From Thalassobaculum_A sp040219615 (GTDB lineage Bacteria > Pseudomonadota > Alphaproteobacteria > Thalassobaculales > Thalassobaculaceae), in the NCBI RefSeq assembly GCF_040219615.1, contig NZ_JAVJSE010000013.1:1-64000 (forward strand): a stretch of DNA of 64,000 nucleotides, read 5' to 3'. Position 1 is the first letter of the stretch; every line of letters starts with the position of its first letter. Under the pieces are notes generated by a model. It did not search any database and was not told the origin of the DNA. It saw nothing but the letters and a program-made list of their open reading frames with translations. Of this stretch, positions 17,572-26,712 are shown piece by piece. Made by a program: the position numbers and the translations under genes.

Positions 17572-19500
17572 TCACCCGGCGCACGGCTGCATGAAGCCCG
17601 CGAAGAATGCGGCAAGCTCGGCATGGGCGTCGATCGGCAGGACCTGGGCGACGTACTGGTCCGGGCGCACGACCGCCAGGCAGCCGCGGTCCCGGTCGAT
17701 CCTGCGCATCGCGAACACGTCGTTGCCGGACTTCAGGTCGGCGCAGAATATCTTCTCGTAGTCGATCAGCCCGTAGCGGCCCTTCCGCGGCAGCAGGAAG
17801 TCCGGCATGGCTGCCAGGTCGAGGTCGCGGTGATCCTGCTGGAACACCGCCCGCAGGTCGATCACCGAGTCGATGTCGGCGGCCGGCGGCGTGTATCTGC
17901 GGACCGGCGAGTCGGGCGACCGATCGAGGAACCTGCACAGCGCCCCGATCCCGGCGGTCGCGGCGGCCGGATCCCCGGCACCCGCGAACGCGAAAACCCG
18001 CCAGCGGCCGTCGGCCTCGATCGTGTGGCCGAGGTGGACCGGCTTGGCGTCGGCCAGGCGGATGACCGGGGCCGAGTGGAACCGCATGCCCACGACCAGT
18101 CCCCGGGCCAAGTGCTGGTGGGTCGGCTCGCCGGTGAGCAGCGACGGCCGATATCGCGTCGCCGTTCCCGCCGTGTAGCGGCCGAATTTCTGGAAGATGC
18201 GCTGGAACTCGGCCGGATCGACACCGTCGCCCGTGTCCTCGGGCGAGCCCTTCGGCGGCGCGCTGAACATCCTGGCCCACTCGCGGTCGAAGTCGATCAG
18301 TTCCTGCGCGACCGCCTGGCGCTCGGCGGAGTAGCTGTGCAGCAGCGACGGCGCGCTGCGGCCCTGCAGGACGTGGGCGAGCTTCCAGCCGAGGTTGAAG
18401 GCGTCCTGCATGGACACGTTCATGCCCTGCCCGGCCTTCGGGCTGTGGGTGTGGCAGGCGTCGCCGGCGATGAACACACGGGGCGTGCGGGTTCCGGCGG
18501 CGCCGTCCGGCACGTCGTCGAACCGGTCGCACAGCCGCTGGCCGATTTCGTAGACCGACCACCAAGCGACCTCCTTCACCTCGAGGCTGTAGGGATGCAG
18601 GATGCGACGGGCCGCGGCGACCAGGTGGTCGGCGGTCAGGTTGCGGCGCGACACCCGCTCGTCCGCAGCCAGCTTGTCCATCTCGACATAGAGCCGGACC
18701 AGATAGCCGCCCTCGCGCGGAATGATCAGGACGTTGCCCTCGTTGGCCGACTGGATCGCCGCCTTGAAGCGGATGTCGGGGAAGTCGGTGACCGCCAGCA
18801 CGTCCATGACGCCCCAGGCCTGGTTAGCGGATTCGCCGCGCAGGGTCAGGCCGAGCGACTGCCGAACGGCGCTGCGCGCGCCGTCGCAGCCCACCACGTA
18901 GCGCGCCCGCACGGTCTCAACCTGCCCGCCGTACCCCGGATCGGTCCGCTCCAGCCAGACGGTCACCGGGTGGCCGGCGGCGCCCGGGTCGACCTGCAGG
19001 TCGAGCAGGCGGCGCGCATAGTCCGGCTCCAGACGGCCGGGCGAGTTGCGCATGGCCTCCAGGTAGAAGTCGTGCACCCGTGCCTGGTTCAGGATCACAT
19101 GGGGGAACTCGGACAGCCCGTCCTCGACGTCCTGGACCCGGCCGTGGCGGACAATGTTCCGGCGGTCGCCGTCGTCGGGCTTCCAGAACGTCGTCTCGTT
19201 GACCCAATAGGCCTCCTTCATCAGCCGCTCGCTGAACCCGAAGGCGTGGAACATCTCCATGGTCCGGCAGGCGACCCCGTCGGCCTGCCCCAGTTCGAGC
19301 GGACCGGGCTTCTGCTCGACGATCCGGGTCGTGATGCCGGGGAACCGGGCAAGCTGCGCCGCCAGGGTCAGGCCGGCCGGTCCGCAGCCGACGATCAGGA
19401 CGTCGATTTCCCCGGGAAGGGCGTCGCTGCCGGACGATGCATCGGCCGGTCCGGAGACACCCGGATCGCCGGGGCGGAACCCGTTGAGGTGGAACTGCAT
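17572..19500 (-). CDS. FAD-dependent aromatic monooxygenase, 3-hydroxybenzoate 4-monooxygenase-like
   Basis: A 642-residue class A flavoprotein monooxygenase of the phenol 2-monooxygenase/MobA type. Motifs: FAD-binding VLIVGCGPAGLTLAAQL (~34-50), VGCDGARSAVRQSLG (DG motif), and FIAGDACHTHSPKAGQGMN (GD motif). A C-terminal thioredoxin-like domain of ~200 residues is typical of phenol hydroxylase relatives. 3-Hydroxybenzoate 4-monooxygenase has about this length and yields protocatechuate, which would feed the PcaGH-like dioxygenase at 56-57 kb. The ATG at 19500 follows AGGGA; a start at 19545 is possible. The aromatic substrate is inferred. Confidence 0.8.
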   Translation of the reverse strand: MQFHLNGFRPGDPGVSGPADASSGSDALPGEIDVLIVGCGPAGLTLAAQLARFPGITTRIVEQKPGPLELGQADGVACRTMEMFHAFGFSERLMKEAYWVNETTFWKPDDGDRRNIVRHGRVQDVEDGLSEFPHVILNQARVHDFYLEAMRNSPGRLEPDYARRLLDLQVDPGAAGHPVTVWLERTDPGYGGQVETVRARYVVGCDGARSAVRQSLGLTLRGESANQAWGVMDVLAVTDFPDIRFKAAIQSANEGNVLIIPREGGYLVRLYVEMDKLAADERVSRRNLTADHLVAAARRILHPYSLEVKEVAWWSVYEIGQRLCDRFDDVPDGAAGTRTPRVFIAGDACHTHSPKAGQGMNVSMQDAFNLGWKLAHVLQGRSAPSLLHSYSAERQAVAQELIDFDREWARMFSAPPKGSPEDTGDGVDPAEFQRIFQKFGRYTAGTATRYRPSLLTGEPTHQHLARGLVVGMRFHSAPVIRLADAKPVHLGHTIEADGRWRVFAFAGAGDPAAATAGIGALCRFLDRSPDSPVRRYTPPAADIDSVIDLRAVFQQDHRDLDLAAMPDFLLPRKGRYGLIDYEKIFCADLKSGNDVFAMRRIDRDRGCLAVVRPDQYVAQVLPIDAHAELAAFFAGFMQPCAG

Positions 19501-19677
19501 GGCATTTCCCTGTCCAGATTTCGCGCCCGGCAGCCCTCTCGACACGCAGATCAGCGTCGGGACGGCAATGCGAAGGATAGCGCTTGCCCGCCCGGCCGCG
19601 CACCCGGTCGATAGGCCGACCGACCTGCGGACCGGCCGGCGATGGCTGCCGCCCAGCAGCTTCGGCGGCCGCAGGCC

Positions 19678-21495
19678 TCAGGTCGCCGCGCCCAGCTCCG
19701 ACACAGCCAGCCGGTTCGCACCGGCCTTGGCCTGCTTCTTGAGGCGGGCGATCTCGGTCATCGCCCGGTCGGCCGGCACCGGCTCGCGGCCGGCCGGCAG
19801 CACCAGCAGCCCGACGCTGCAGGTCAGCAGGCCGAACCGGCGAACCTGGCCGTCGCGGCCGGCCGCCGCCAGGTAGCCCAGGCGCCGCGCCTCCGGTTCG
19901 TAGAAGCTCTCGACCTCGTGACGGAACCGCTCCAGCAGTTCCTGCACCTGGGCGCGAACCGCGGCCGCGTCGGCACCGAAGAAGCCGGCAAAGAAGTCGT
20001 CGCCGCCGATGTGCCCGAGGAAGGCGGCGCCGGCGAACGACTTCTGCATCAGCTCGGCGAACAGCTGGATCGCCCGGTCGCCCTGGCGGAACCCGTAGCT
20101 GTCGTTGAACGGCTTGAAATTGTCGAAGTCGAAATAGGCCAGCACCCGGTCGGTCCCGCCGTCGGCCAGGGCCTCGGCCACCCAGTCGCCGATCGACAGG
20201 TTGCCCGGCAGGCGGGTCAGCGGGTTCTGGTCGCGGGCCGCCGCCAGGTTCTTCTCGTGAACCGCCCGCAGGATCGCGATCGAGCCCATGAATCCGACAT
20301 AGCGTCCATGCTCCACCATCAGAACGCCGGGGGTGTCGGCATGGTGGGCGAACAGCTCCAGGATCTTCTCGATCGGGGTCTCGACGGCCGCCACCGGGCA
20401 CGGGTTCACGAGGTCGCGGAGCTGCTTGCCGTAGGTCTTGTTGGCCATCAGGTCGCGGCCGAACGGCGAGTAGACATAGGCCTTCAGGTCGACGTCGCGG
20501 ATCACCCCCACGGGCACGTCGTCACGGTCGATCACCGGGAACAACGACATCTCGCCATGCCGGCGGAACGCCTCGAACACGTCGACCATGTCGAGGTCGG
20601 CGCGCAGCGGCGGCAACCGCTCGATCTGTTCCCGCACCAACCCGACGTCGCCCGATCGATTGCGACGCTCCGTCAGGTTGATGCGCTCCACCACAGGGTA
20701 GACGGAACGTAGCGCCGCGCGCTCGACGGTCGGATGCTGAACCAGGAAGCCCTGGGCGAGGTCGAAGCCGAGGTCCTTGCAGGTCCGGAACTCGGCCTCG
20801 GTCTCCACACCCTCGGCGATCATGCGGATGCCCAGCACGTGCATGACGTCGACGATGCGCGACACGAACAACCGCTTCTTCGGTTCCGCCGAGATCCCGG
20901 AGATGAAATAGCGGTCGATCTTCACGTAGTCGGGCTGGTGCTCGTGCAGCAGCCGCAGGCGGGAATAGCCCTGCCCGAAGTCGTCCAGCGCCAGGTGGCC
21001 GCCGGCCTCCTTCAGGCGCCGGAACACGCCGAGCGCGCCGTCGCCGGTGGCCAGTTCCTGGGTCTCCGGGATCTCCAGGCAGAATCGGTCGCGCCCGACG
21101 CTTCGGACGTCCAGTCGCTCGGCGATCTCCTCGGCCACCGCCTCGGCGGCCGCAACCCGGCGGGCGTCGACGTTGAAGAACAGGCGGACGGTGTCCGACG
21201 GGATCTCGGCGAAGGCGTCGATCGCCTTGGACTGCAGGAGTCGTTCCAGCGGGCCGAGCCAGCCGCGATGGTAGGCGAGGTCGAACAGCGCCCCGATGGA
21301 TCCCAGGCCGAGGCCGTCGACGCCGCGCAGCAGGGCCTCGAAGCCGTGCGCGATCCCGGTGTCAAAATGGACGATCGGCTGGAACGCGTACGCGGTCGCC
21401 CCGTCCACCGCCGCCAAGAACGTCTCGAGCGACGCGAAGGCGCCCGACCGGGCGTCGTCCAGGCGCACGACGCAGCCGTCTTTGTCGTTGGTCAC
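19678..21495 (-). CDS. EAL-CBS-GGDEF protein (c-di-GMP phosphodiesterase with variant cyclase site)
   Basis: About 605 residues in the unusual order EAL, CBS pair, GGDEF, with no membrane segment. Numbered from the longer start at 21531, the EAL site looks intact: E65ALLR, N120, E153, DDFGQGYS at 183-190, K205 and E240 in AEGVE. The CBS region is about 300-430. The GGDEF region has DQNPLTRLPGN and YFDFDNFKPFND, but the A-site reads GGDDF (509-513), with Asp in place of the catalytic Glu, so cyclase activity is doubtful. I favour the GTG at 21495 after GGTGGGG. It is divergent from a small TIR-like gene. Confidence 0.87.
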   Translation of the reverse strand: MTNDKDGCVVRLDDARSGAFASLETFLAAVDGATAYAFQPIVHFDTGIAHGFEALLRGVDGLGLGSIGALFDLAYHRGWLGPLERLLQSKAIDAFAEIPSDTVRLFFNVDARRVAAAEAVAEEIAERLDVRSVGRDRFCLEIPETQELATGDGALGVFRRLKEAGGHLALDDFGQGYSRLRLLHEHQPDYVKIDRYFISGISAEPKKRLFVSRIVDVMHVLGIRMIAEGVETEAEFRTCKDLGFDLAQGFLVQHPTVERAALRSVYPVVERINLTERRNRSGDVGLVREQIERLPPLRADLDMVDVFEAFRRHGEMSLFPVIDRDDVPVGVIRDVDLKAYVYSPFGRDLMANKTYGKQLRDLVNPCPVAAVETPIEKILELFAHHADTPGVLMVEHGRYVGFMGSIAILRAVHEKNLAAARDQNPLTRLPGNLSIGDWVAEALADGGTDRVLAYFDFDNFKPFNDSYGFRQGDRAIQLFAELMQKSFAGAAFLGHIGGDDFFAGFFGADAAAVRAQVQELLERFRHEVESFYEPEARRLGYLAAAGRDGQVRRFGLLTCSVGLLVLPAGREPVPADRAMTEIARLKKQAKAGANRLAVSELGAAT

Positions 21496-21579
21496 GCGAT
21501 CCCCACCCGCAAGCCTTGACCTCGGCCACAACGCTCGACCACAACTCCTACCTGGATCCTACGAAGCGATGAACAATTC

Positions 21580-21981
21580 ATGACCGATTCTCCCCCCGCG
21601 CAGGTCCGTCGATTGCACCTGATCTTCGACCTGCAGCGCGGCCGGCTGGTGGCCCGCGACTTCCTGCGCGAGCTGTCGGAGCAGAACTGGCCCCTGAAGG
21701 TGACCGGAGCCTCCAAGCGCGACGACCTGGATCCCACGCACCGCGAACTGGTCATGGTCGAGACAATGCGGAAGGCGCAGGTCGCGCTGGTGCTGGTGAC
21801 GCCGATGGTGTCGACCAGCCGCAACGTGGTCGAGGAGGTCCGGTTCGCCAAGCATGCGAACCTGCAGGTCGCCGGCGTGCTGGTGGCCGGGTCGACCGCC
21901 CATACCCAACTGCCGCAGGGCCTGCACAGGTCGACCGTGGTAGGCTGGGACTGGGGTGCGCTGAAGAAGGCGGTCATGTAG
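21580..21981 (+). CDS. Small TIR-like (MTH538/DUF1863-type) protein
   Basis: A 133-residue protein with no membrane segment. The pattern is an alternating alpha/beta flavodoxin-like fold: LHLIFDLQRGRLVARDFLREL at the start, then ALVLVTPMVSTSRNVVEEVRFAK and VAGVLVAG, ending in the WDWGALKKAV block. This overall layout, with the closing Trp-x-Trp helix, resembles the TIR-like MTH538 family of nucleotide-sensing domains. The match is by pattern only. It faces the EAL-CBS-GGDEF gene across a short divergent promoter and is convergent with purD. Confidence 0.5.
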   Translation: MTDSPPAQVRRLHLIFDLQRGRLVARDFLRELSEQNWPLKVTGASKRDDLDPTHRELVMVETMRKAQVALVLVTPMVSTSRNVVEEVRFAKHANLQVAGVLVAGSTAHTQLPQGLHRSTVVGWDWGALKKAVM

Positions 21982-21996
21982 CGACCGCGCCGGGCG

Positions 21997-23271
21997 CTAC
22001 CCGCGGGCCACGGCCCGCCAGCCGATGTCGCGGCGGCAGAACCCGTCCGGCCAGTCGAGGCGGTCGACCGCCGCGTAGGCCCGCTGCCGCGCGTCGGCCG
22101 CGTCGGCGCCCAGCGCGGTCACCCCGAGCACCCGGCCGCCGGTGGCCAGCAGCCGGCCGTCGGCGCCGCGCGCGGTGCCGGCATGGAACACCACGACACC
22201 GTCCGCTTCCGCCGCCTCGACCCCGCGGATCTCGGTGTTCTTCGCATAGCTGCCGGGATAGCCGTTCGACGCCATCACCACGCACAGCGCGAACTCGTCG
22301 CGCCAGCGCAGGTCGACATGGGAGAGCTGGCCGTCCGCGACCGCGATCAGCGCCGGCAGCAGATCGCTCTTCAGGCGCATCATCAGGGGCTGCGTCTCTG
22401 GGTCGCCGAAGCGGACATTGTACTCGATCAGCTTCGGCCCCTCGGCGGTCAGCATCAGCCCGGCATAGAGCACGCCCTTGAAGGTCCGGCCCTCGGCGGC
22501 CATGCCGGCGACAGTCGGCCCGACGATCTCGGCCATGATGCGGCCGGCCATCGCGGCGTCGACCGCCGGAGCCGGCGAGTAGGCCCCCATGCCGCCGGTG
22601 TTCGGCCCGGTGTCGCCGTCGCCGACCCGCTTGTGGTCCTGGGCACCGGCCAGCGGCAGCACCGTGGCGCCGTCGGTCAGCGCGAAGAAGCTGGCCTCCT
22701 CGCCGGTCATGAACTCCTCGACCACGATCTCGGCACCGGCCTCGCCGAACGCCCTGTCGGCCATGATCGCGTCGACCGCGGCCAGCGCCTCGTCCACTGT
22801 CTCGGCAATGATCACGCCCTTGCCGGCCGCCAGTCCGTCGGCCTTCACGACGATCGGCGCGCCCTGCCCGCGGATATAGGCCTTGGCGGCCTCGGCATCG
22901 GTGAACCGGCCGTAAGCGGCGGTCGGGATTCCGTGGCGGGCGCAGAAGTCCTTGGTGAAGGCCTTGGAGCCCTCCAGCACGGCGGCCGCGGCGTTCGGCC
23001 CGAACGCCTTGATGCCGGTGGCGTCCAGCCGGTCGACGAGGCCGGCCACCAGCGGCCCCTCGGGCCCGACCACCACGAAGTCGATCCGTTCGTCGCGGGC
23101 GAAGCCGACGATGCCGTCCAGGTCCTCGACCGGGATCGGCACGCAGGTCGCCTCGCGAGTGATGCCGGCGTTGCCGGGCGCGCAGTACAGGGCGTCGACC
23201 AGCGGCGAGGCGGCGATCGCCCAGCACAGCGCGTGCTCGCGCCCGCCGGACCCGACGACCAGAATGCGCAT
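21997..23271 (-). CDS. purD: Phosphoribosylamine-glycine ligase
   Basis: A 424-residue ATP-grasp enzyme of purine synthesis (GARS), making glycinamide ribonucleotide. It opens with RILVVGSGGREHALCWAI. It carries PIVVKADGLAAGKGVI (ATP-binding), VVEEFMTGEEASFFAL and PNTGGMGAYSPAP, and ends with the metal-binding region YNVRFGDPETQPLMMRL. Length is standard. The frame is open upstream to 23538, but the ATG at 23271 begins at the conserved N-terminus. It is divergent from xseA, the usual alphaproteobacterial neighbour. Confidence 0.97.
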   Translation of the reverse strand: MRILVVGSGGREHALCWAIAASPLVDALYCAPGNAGITREATCVPIPVEDLDGIVGFARDERIDFVVVGPEGPLVAGLVDRLDATGIKAFGPNAAAAVLEGSKAFTKDFCARHGIPTAAYGRFTDAEAAKAYIRGQGAPIVVKADGLAAGKGVIIAETVDEALAAVDAIMADRAFGEAGAEIVVEEFMTGEEASFFALTDGATVLPLAGAQDHKRVGDGDTGPNTGGMGAYSPAPAVDAAMAGRIMAEIVGPTVAGMAAEGRTFKGVLYAGLMLTAEGPKLIEYNVRFGDPETQPLMMRLKSDLLPALIAVADGQLSHVDLRWRDEFALCVVMASNGYPGSYAKNTEIRGVEAAEADGVVVFHAGTARGADGRLLATGGRVLGVTALGADAADARQRAYAAVDRLDWPDGFCRRDIGWRAVARG

Positions 23272-23364
23272 GGCTGACCTCCTGCCCCTCGGGCTCGCTT
23301 CGGCGGGTTGATTTTGTCCGGCGCGGACGTTCACAGCAGCCGGTGTGTAGCATAGATTGGCGGC

Positions 23365-24861
23365 ATGCAAGACGCCGCTTCCCCCCCCGAGTCCGCCCGC
23401 GACTCCACCCCCGGCAACATGCCCGAGTTCACCGTCACCGAGATCTCCGGGGCGGTGAAGCGGACCATCGAATCGTCGTTCGAGCGGGTCCGCGTGCGCG
23501 GCGAGGTCTCGCGCCCGACCCGGGCCGGCTCCGGCCACCTGTACCTGTCGCTCAAGGACGACCAGGCGGTGCTGGAGGCGGTGTGCTGGCGGGGCTCGGC
23601 CCAGCGCCTGTCGGTGCAGCCCGAGGAGGGCATGGAGGTCATCGCCACCGGCAAGCTGACCACCTATCCAGGCCGCTCCAAGTACCAGATGGTGATCGAG
23701 CAGATCGAACTAGCCGGCGAAGGCGCGCTGCTGAAGCTGCTGGAGGACCGCCGCAAGCGGCTGGCCGCCGAGGGCCTGTTCGACGCCGAGCGCAAGCGGC
23801 CGATTCCCTACCTGCCGCGGGTGATCGGCGTGGTCACCTCGCCGACCGGGGCGGTGATCCGCGACATCCTGCACCGCCTGACCGACCGCTTCCCGGTGCA
23901 TGTGATCGTCTGGCCGGTGCTGGTCCAGGGCGAGGGTGCCAAGGACCAGATCGCCCGCGCCATCGCCGGCTTCAACGCGGTCCCGGCGACCGGCGGCCGG
24001 ATAGCCCGGCCGGACCTGCTGATCGTGGCGCGCGGCGGCGGCAGCCTGGAGGACCTCTGGGCGTTCAACGAGGAAGTGGTCGTGCGCGCCGCCGCCGCCT
24101 CCGACATTCCGCTGATCTCGGCGGTCGGGCACGAGACCGACACCACCCTGATCGACTTCGCCAGCGACCGGCGGGCGCCGACCCCGACCGCAGCCGCCGA
24201 GATGGCGGTGCCGGTGCGCGCCGAACTGGTCGCCCGGATCGCCGAGGACACCGCCCGCCTGGCCCACGCCATGGCCCGGCGCCTCGCCGACGGCGGCAAC
24301 CACCTGAACGGGCTGGCGCGCGGCCTGGGCGACCCGGCGGCCCGCATCGAGCAGGCCCAGCAGCGCCTCGACTACGCCGCCCAGACCGCCGGCTCCACCA
24401 TCCAACGCCGGCTGGAGCGGCTGTCCGAGCGGGTCGCCCGCCGGCTGCCGACCCCGTCGGAGATGCTGGCCCGCACCGAGGGCCGGCTGACAGCCCTGCT
24501 GCGCGGCCTGCGGATCGAGCCGATCGCCCAGCGCCTTGCCCAGGACCGGCGCGAGGTCGAGCGCTTCGCCAAGGCCGCCGACTCCGCCGTCGACCGGGTC
24601 CTGAAAGTCGAGGACGACCGCCTTAAGGGCCTGGACCGGGTGCTCGAGGCGAACTCCTTCGTGCGGGTGCTGGACCGCGGCTTCGTGCTGGTGCGCGACG
24701 CCGACGGCGCCCCCGTCACCGCGGCCGAGGAAGCGCGCGACGGCCAGCCTGTGTCGCTCCGCTTCCGAGACGGCGAGCGGGCGGCGGTGATCGGCGCCGG
24801 GGGCAGCCGTCCGAAGCCGAAGCCGGTGGCCCCGCCGGCCTCTCAGGAGAGCCTGTTCTGA
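23365..24861 (+). CDS. xseA: Exodeoxyribonuclease VII large subunit
   Basis: A 498-residue nuclease subunit that degrades single-stranded DNA with XseB. The N-terminal OB fold begins PEFTVTEISGAVKRTIESSF and contains RVRGEVSRP. The catalytic domain has IGVVTSPTGAVIRDI, LIVARGGGSLEDLWAFNEE and SAVGHETDTTLIDFASD. A long coiled-coil region follows (about 270-430), ending in the VLDRGFVLV strand. A start at Met19 (23419) is also plausible. Its stop overlaps the next gene's ATG (TGATG). xseB is not in view. Confidence 0.96.
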   Translation: MQDAASPPESARDSTPGNMPEFTVTEISGAVKRTIESSFERVRVRGEVSRPTRAGSGHLYLSLKDDQAVLEAVCWRGSAQRLSVQPEEGMEVIATGKLTTYPGRSKYQMVIEQIELAGEGALLKLLEDRRKRLAAEGLFDAERKRPIPYLPRVIGVVTSPTGAVIRDILHRLTDRFPVHVIVWPVLVQGEGAKDQIARAIAGFNAVPATGGRIARPDLLIVARGGGSLEDLWAFNEEVVVRAAAASDIPLISAVGHETDTTLIDFASDRRAPTPTAAAEMAVPVRAELVARIAEDTARLAHAMARRLADGGNHLNGLARGLGDPAARIEQAQQRLDYAAQTAGSTIQRRLERLSERVARRLPTPSEMLARTEGRLTALLRGLRIEPIAQRLAQDRREVERFAKAADSAVDRVLKVEDDRLKGLDRVLEANSFVRVLDRGFVLVRDADGAPVTAAEEARDGQPVSLRFRDGERAAVIGAGGSRPKPKPVAPPASQESLF

Positions 24862-25673
24862 TGCGCATCCTGGCGTTGCTGCTGGCTTTGCTGGCGTTCG
24901 TTCCCATGGCCCGTGCCGAGACCCGGCTGGACGGCACCCTCACCCAGGGCGGGCTGGTGATCGGCCGCACCGACCCGGGATCGACGGTGGTGCTGGACGA
25001 CCGCAGGGTGCGGGTCGGGCCCGACGGGGTGTTCGTGCTCGGCTTCCACCGCGATGCGCCGGCGACCGCCGAGCTGACGGTGACCGAGCCCGGCGGCAAG
25101 GTCGAGCGCCGCAGCCTGGCGATCGCGCCGCGAGAGTTCGCGATCCAGCGCATCGACGGCCTGCCGCCGAAGATGGTGACGCCGCCGCCCGAGGTGCTGG
25201 AGCGTATCCGCCGCGAGAACGCCGAGATCGCCGCCCTGCGCGAGGTCGACAGGCCGGAGCCGATGTTCCGGACCGGCTTCGTGTGGCCGGCCATCGGCCG
25301 GATCAGCGGGGTCTACGGCAGCCAGCGCATCCTGAACGGCGAGCCGAAGCAGCCGCATTACGGCGTCGACATCGCGGCCCCGGTCGGCACCCCGATCAGG
25401 GCCCCGGCCGACGGCGTGGTCGTGCTGGCCGCCGACGATCTGTACTACACCGGCGGCACCGTGATCCTCGACCACGGCCACGGCCTGTCCAGCGCCTTCC
25501 TGCATCTGAGCGCGGTCACCGTGAAGGTCGGCGACCGGCTGCGCCAGAGCGACGTGCTGGGCAAGCTCGGCGCCACCGGCCGCGCCACCGGCCCGCATCT
25601 CGACTGGCGGATGAACTGGTTCAAGTCGCGGATCGACCCGCAGCTGCTGGTGCCGCCGATGCCGGGCGGGTAA
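24861..25673 (+). CDS. Secreted M23-family (LytM) peptidase with variant HxD motif
   Basis: A 270-residue protein with a signal peptide (about 1-19, MRILALLLALLAFVPMARA) and a C-terminal peptidase-M23 domain (about 160-265). It likely acts on peptidoglycan in the periplasm. The first zinc motif is intact (H166, D170 in HYGVD), as is H215 (FLHL). The usual HxH near the end is HxD here (H246, D248 in GPHLDW), replacing the expected third zinc ligand. It may be an altered or regulatory LytM factor. It is translationally coupled to xseA. Confidence 0.85.
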   Translation: MRILALLLALLAFVPMARAETRLDGTLTQGGLVIGRTDPGSTVVLDDRRVRVGPDGVFVLGFHRDAPATAELTVTEPGGKVERRSLAIAPREFAIQRIDGLPPKMVTPPPEVLERIRRENAEIAALREVDRPEPMFRTGFVWPAIGRISGVYGSQRILNGEPKQPHYGVDIAAPVGTPIRAPADGVVVLAADDLYYTGGTVILDHGHGLSSAFLHLSAVTVKVGDRLRQSDVLGKLGATGRATGPHLDWRMNWFKSRIDPQLLVPPMPGG

Positions 25674-25743
25674 GGGGCGCGAGCCAGACGGCCGGTCGGC
25701 GTGACGATCGGCTGCGGCCGATCCACCGACGCCGCCTACCTCC

Positions 25744-26712
25744 CTACCCCACCGCCCCGCGCACCCACCTCGCCACCGGCGCCGGATCCCGCCAGACCAG
25801 GGCCACCGGGAACACCTCGACCATCGCCCGCGCCGCTGGCGACAGCCGGGCGGCGTCCTTCTCGGTCGTCACCGGCACCGCGCCCAGGGACTGGGCCCGC
25901 TCGACCATCTCCATCACCTCGTCCTCGCGCCAGACGAAGTGATCCGGGAACGCCTCCAGCTCCACCACCCGGGCGCCGGCCTCGGCCAGGGTCTCGGCGA
26001 ACTTGGCCGGGCGGCCGATGCCGGCGAAGGCCAGCACCCGCATCCCGGCGAACTTCTCGGTGCCCGGCAGCGGCTCCAGATGCGCCCGGAACACCGGCCG
26101 CGTGCCGCCGATCGCCGCCGCCACCCCGGCCCGGTCGTCGCCGACCAGCGCCACCGCGTCGACCCGGGCCAGCGCGTCAGCCAGCGGCTCGCGCAGCGGC
26201 CCGGCCGGCATCACCCGGCCGTTGCCGAAGCCGAAGCCGCCGTCGACCACCAGCAGCGCGGCACTCGGCGCCAGCGCCGGGTTCTGCAGGCCGTCGTCCA
26301 TGACGATGACGTCGACCCCCTGGCGCTCGAGGAACCGGGCGCCGACCGGGCGGTCGCGGGCGATCACGGTCGGCGCCGAGCGGGCCAGCAGCAGCGGCTC
26401 GTCGCCGACCGCGGCGGCGTCGTGCACCGCCGGGTCGACCAGCAGCGGCCCGCGCTCGTAGCCGCCATGGCCGCGCGAGAGGAAGCCGACCCGCAGGCCG
26501 AGCGCCTTGATCTCGCCGGCCAGCGCCAACGCCACCGGGGTCTTGCCCGCCCCTCCGGCGACCGCGTTGCCGACGCAGATCAGCGGCACCGCCGGCCGAA
26601 AGGGCGTGGCCGCCCAGCGGCGGGCCCGGCCGGCCGCGGTCCAGGCGGTCGACAGCGGCGACAGCAGGCGCGCCTGCGTCCCGTCGACCGCCCAGAAATC
26701 CGGCGCCCTCAC
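25744..26712 (-). CDS. lpxK: Tetraacyldisaccharide 4'-kinase
   Basis: A 322-residue lipid A kinase that phosphorylates the 4'-position of the lipid A disaccharide at the inner membrane. It opens with RAPDFW, then the P-loop region VGNAVAGGAGKTP (~45-57), GFLSRGHGGYERGP, VGDEPLLLA and the catalytic region VIVMDDGLQNPAL, and ends TTEKDAARL. The start is a GTG at 26712 overlapping the waaA stop by 4 bases (GTGA), which indicates coupled translation. The frame is open much further upstream, but that is inside waaA. Confidence 0.93.
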   Translation of the reverse strand: MRAPDFWAVDGTQARLLSPLSTAWTAAGRARRWAATPFRPAVPLICVGNAVAGGAGKTPVALALAGEIKALGLRVGFLSRGHGGYERGPLLVDPAVHDAAAVGDEPLLLARSAPTVIARDRPVGARFLERQGVDVIVMDDGLQNPALAPSAALLVVDGGFGFGNGRVMPAGPLREPLADALARVDAVALVGDDRAGVAAAIGGTRPVFRAHLEPLPGTEKFAGMRVLAFAGIGRPAKFAETLAEAGARVVELEAFPDHFVWREDEVMEMVERAQSLGAVPVTTEKDAARLSPAARAMVEVFPVALVWRDPAPVARWVRGAVG

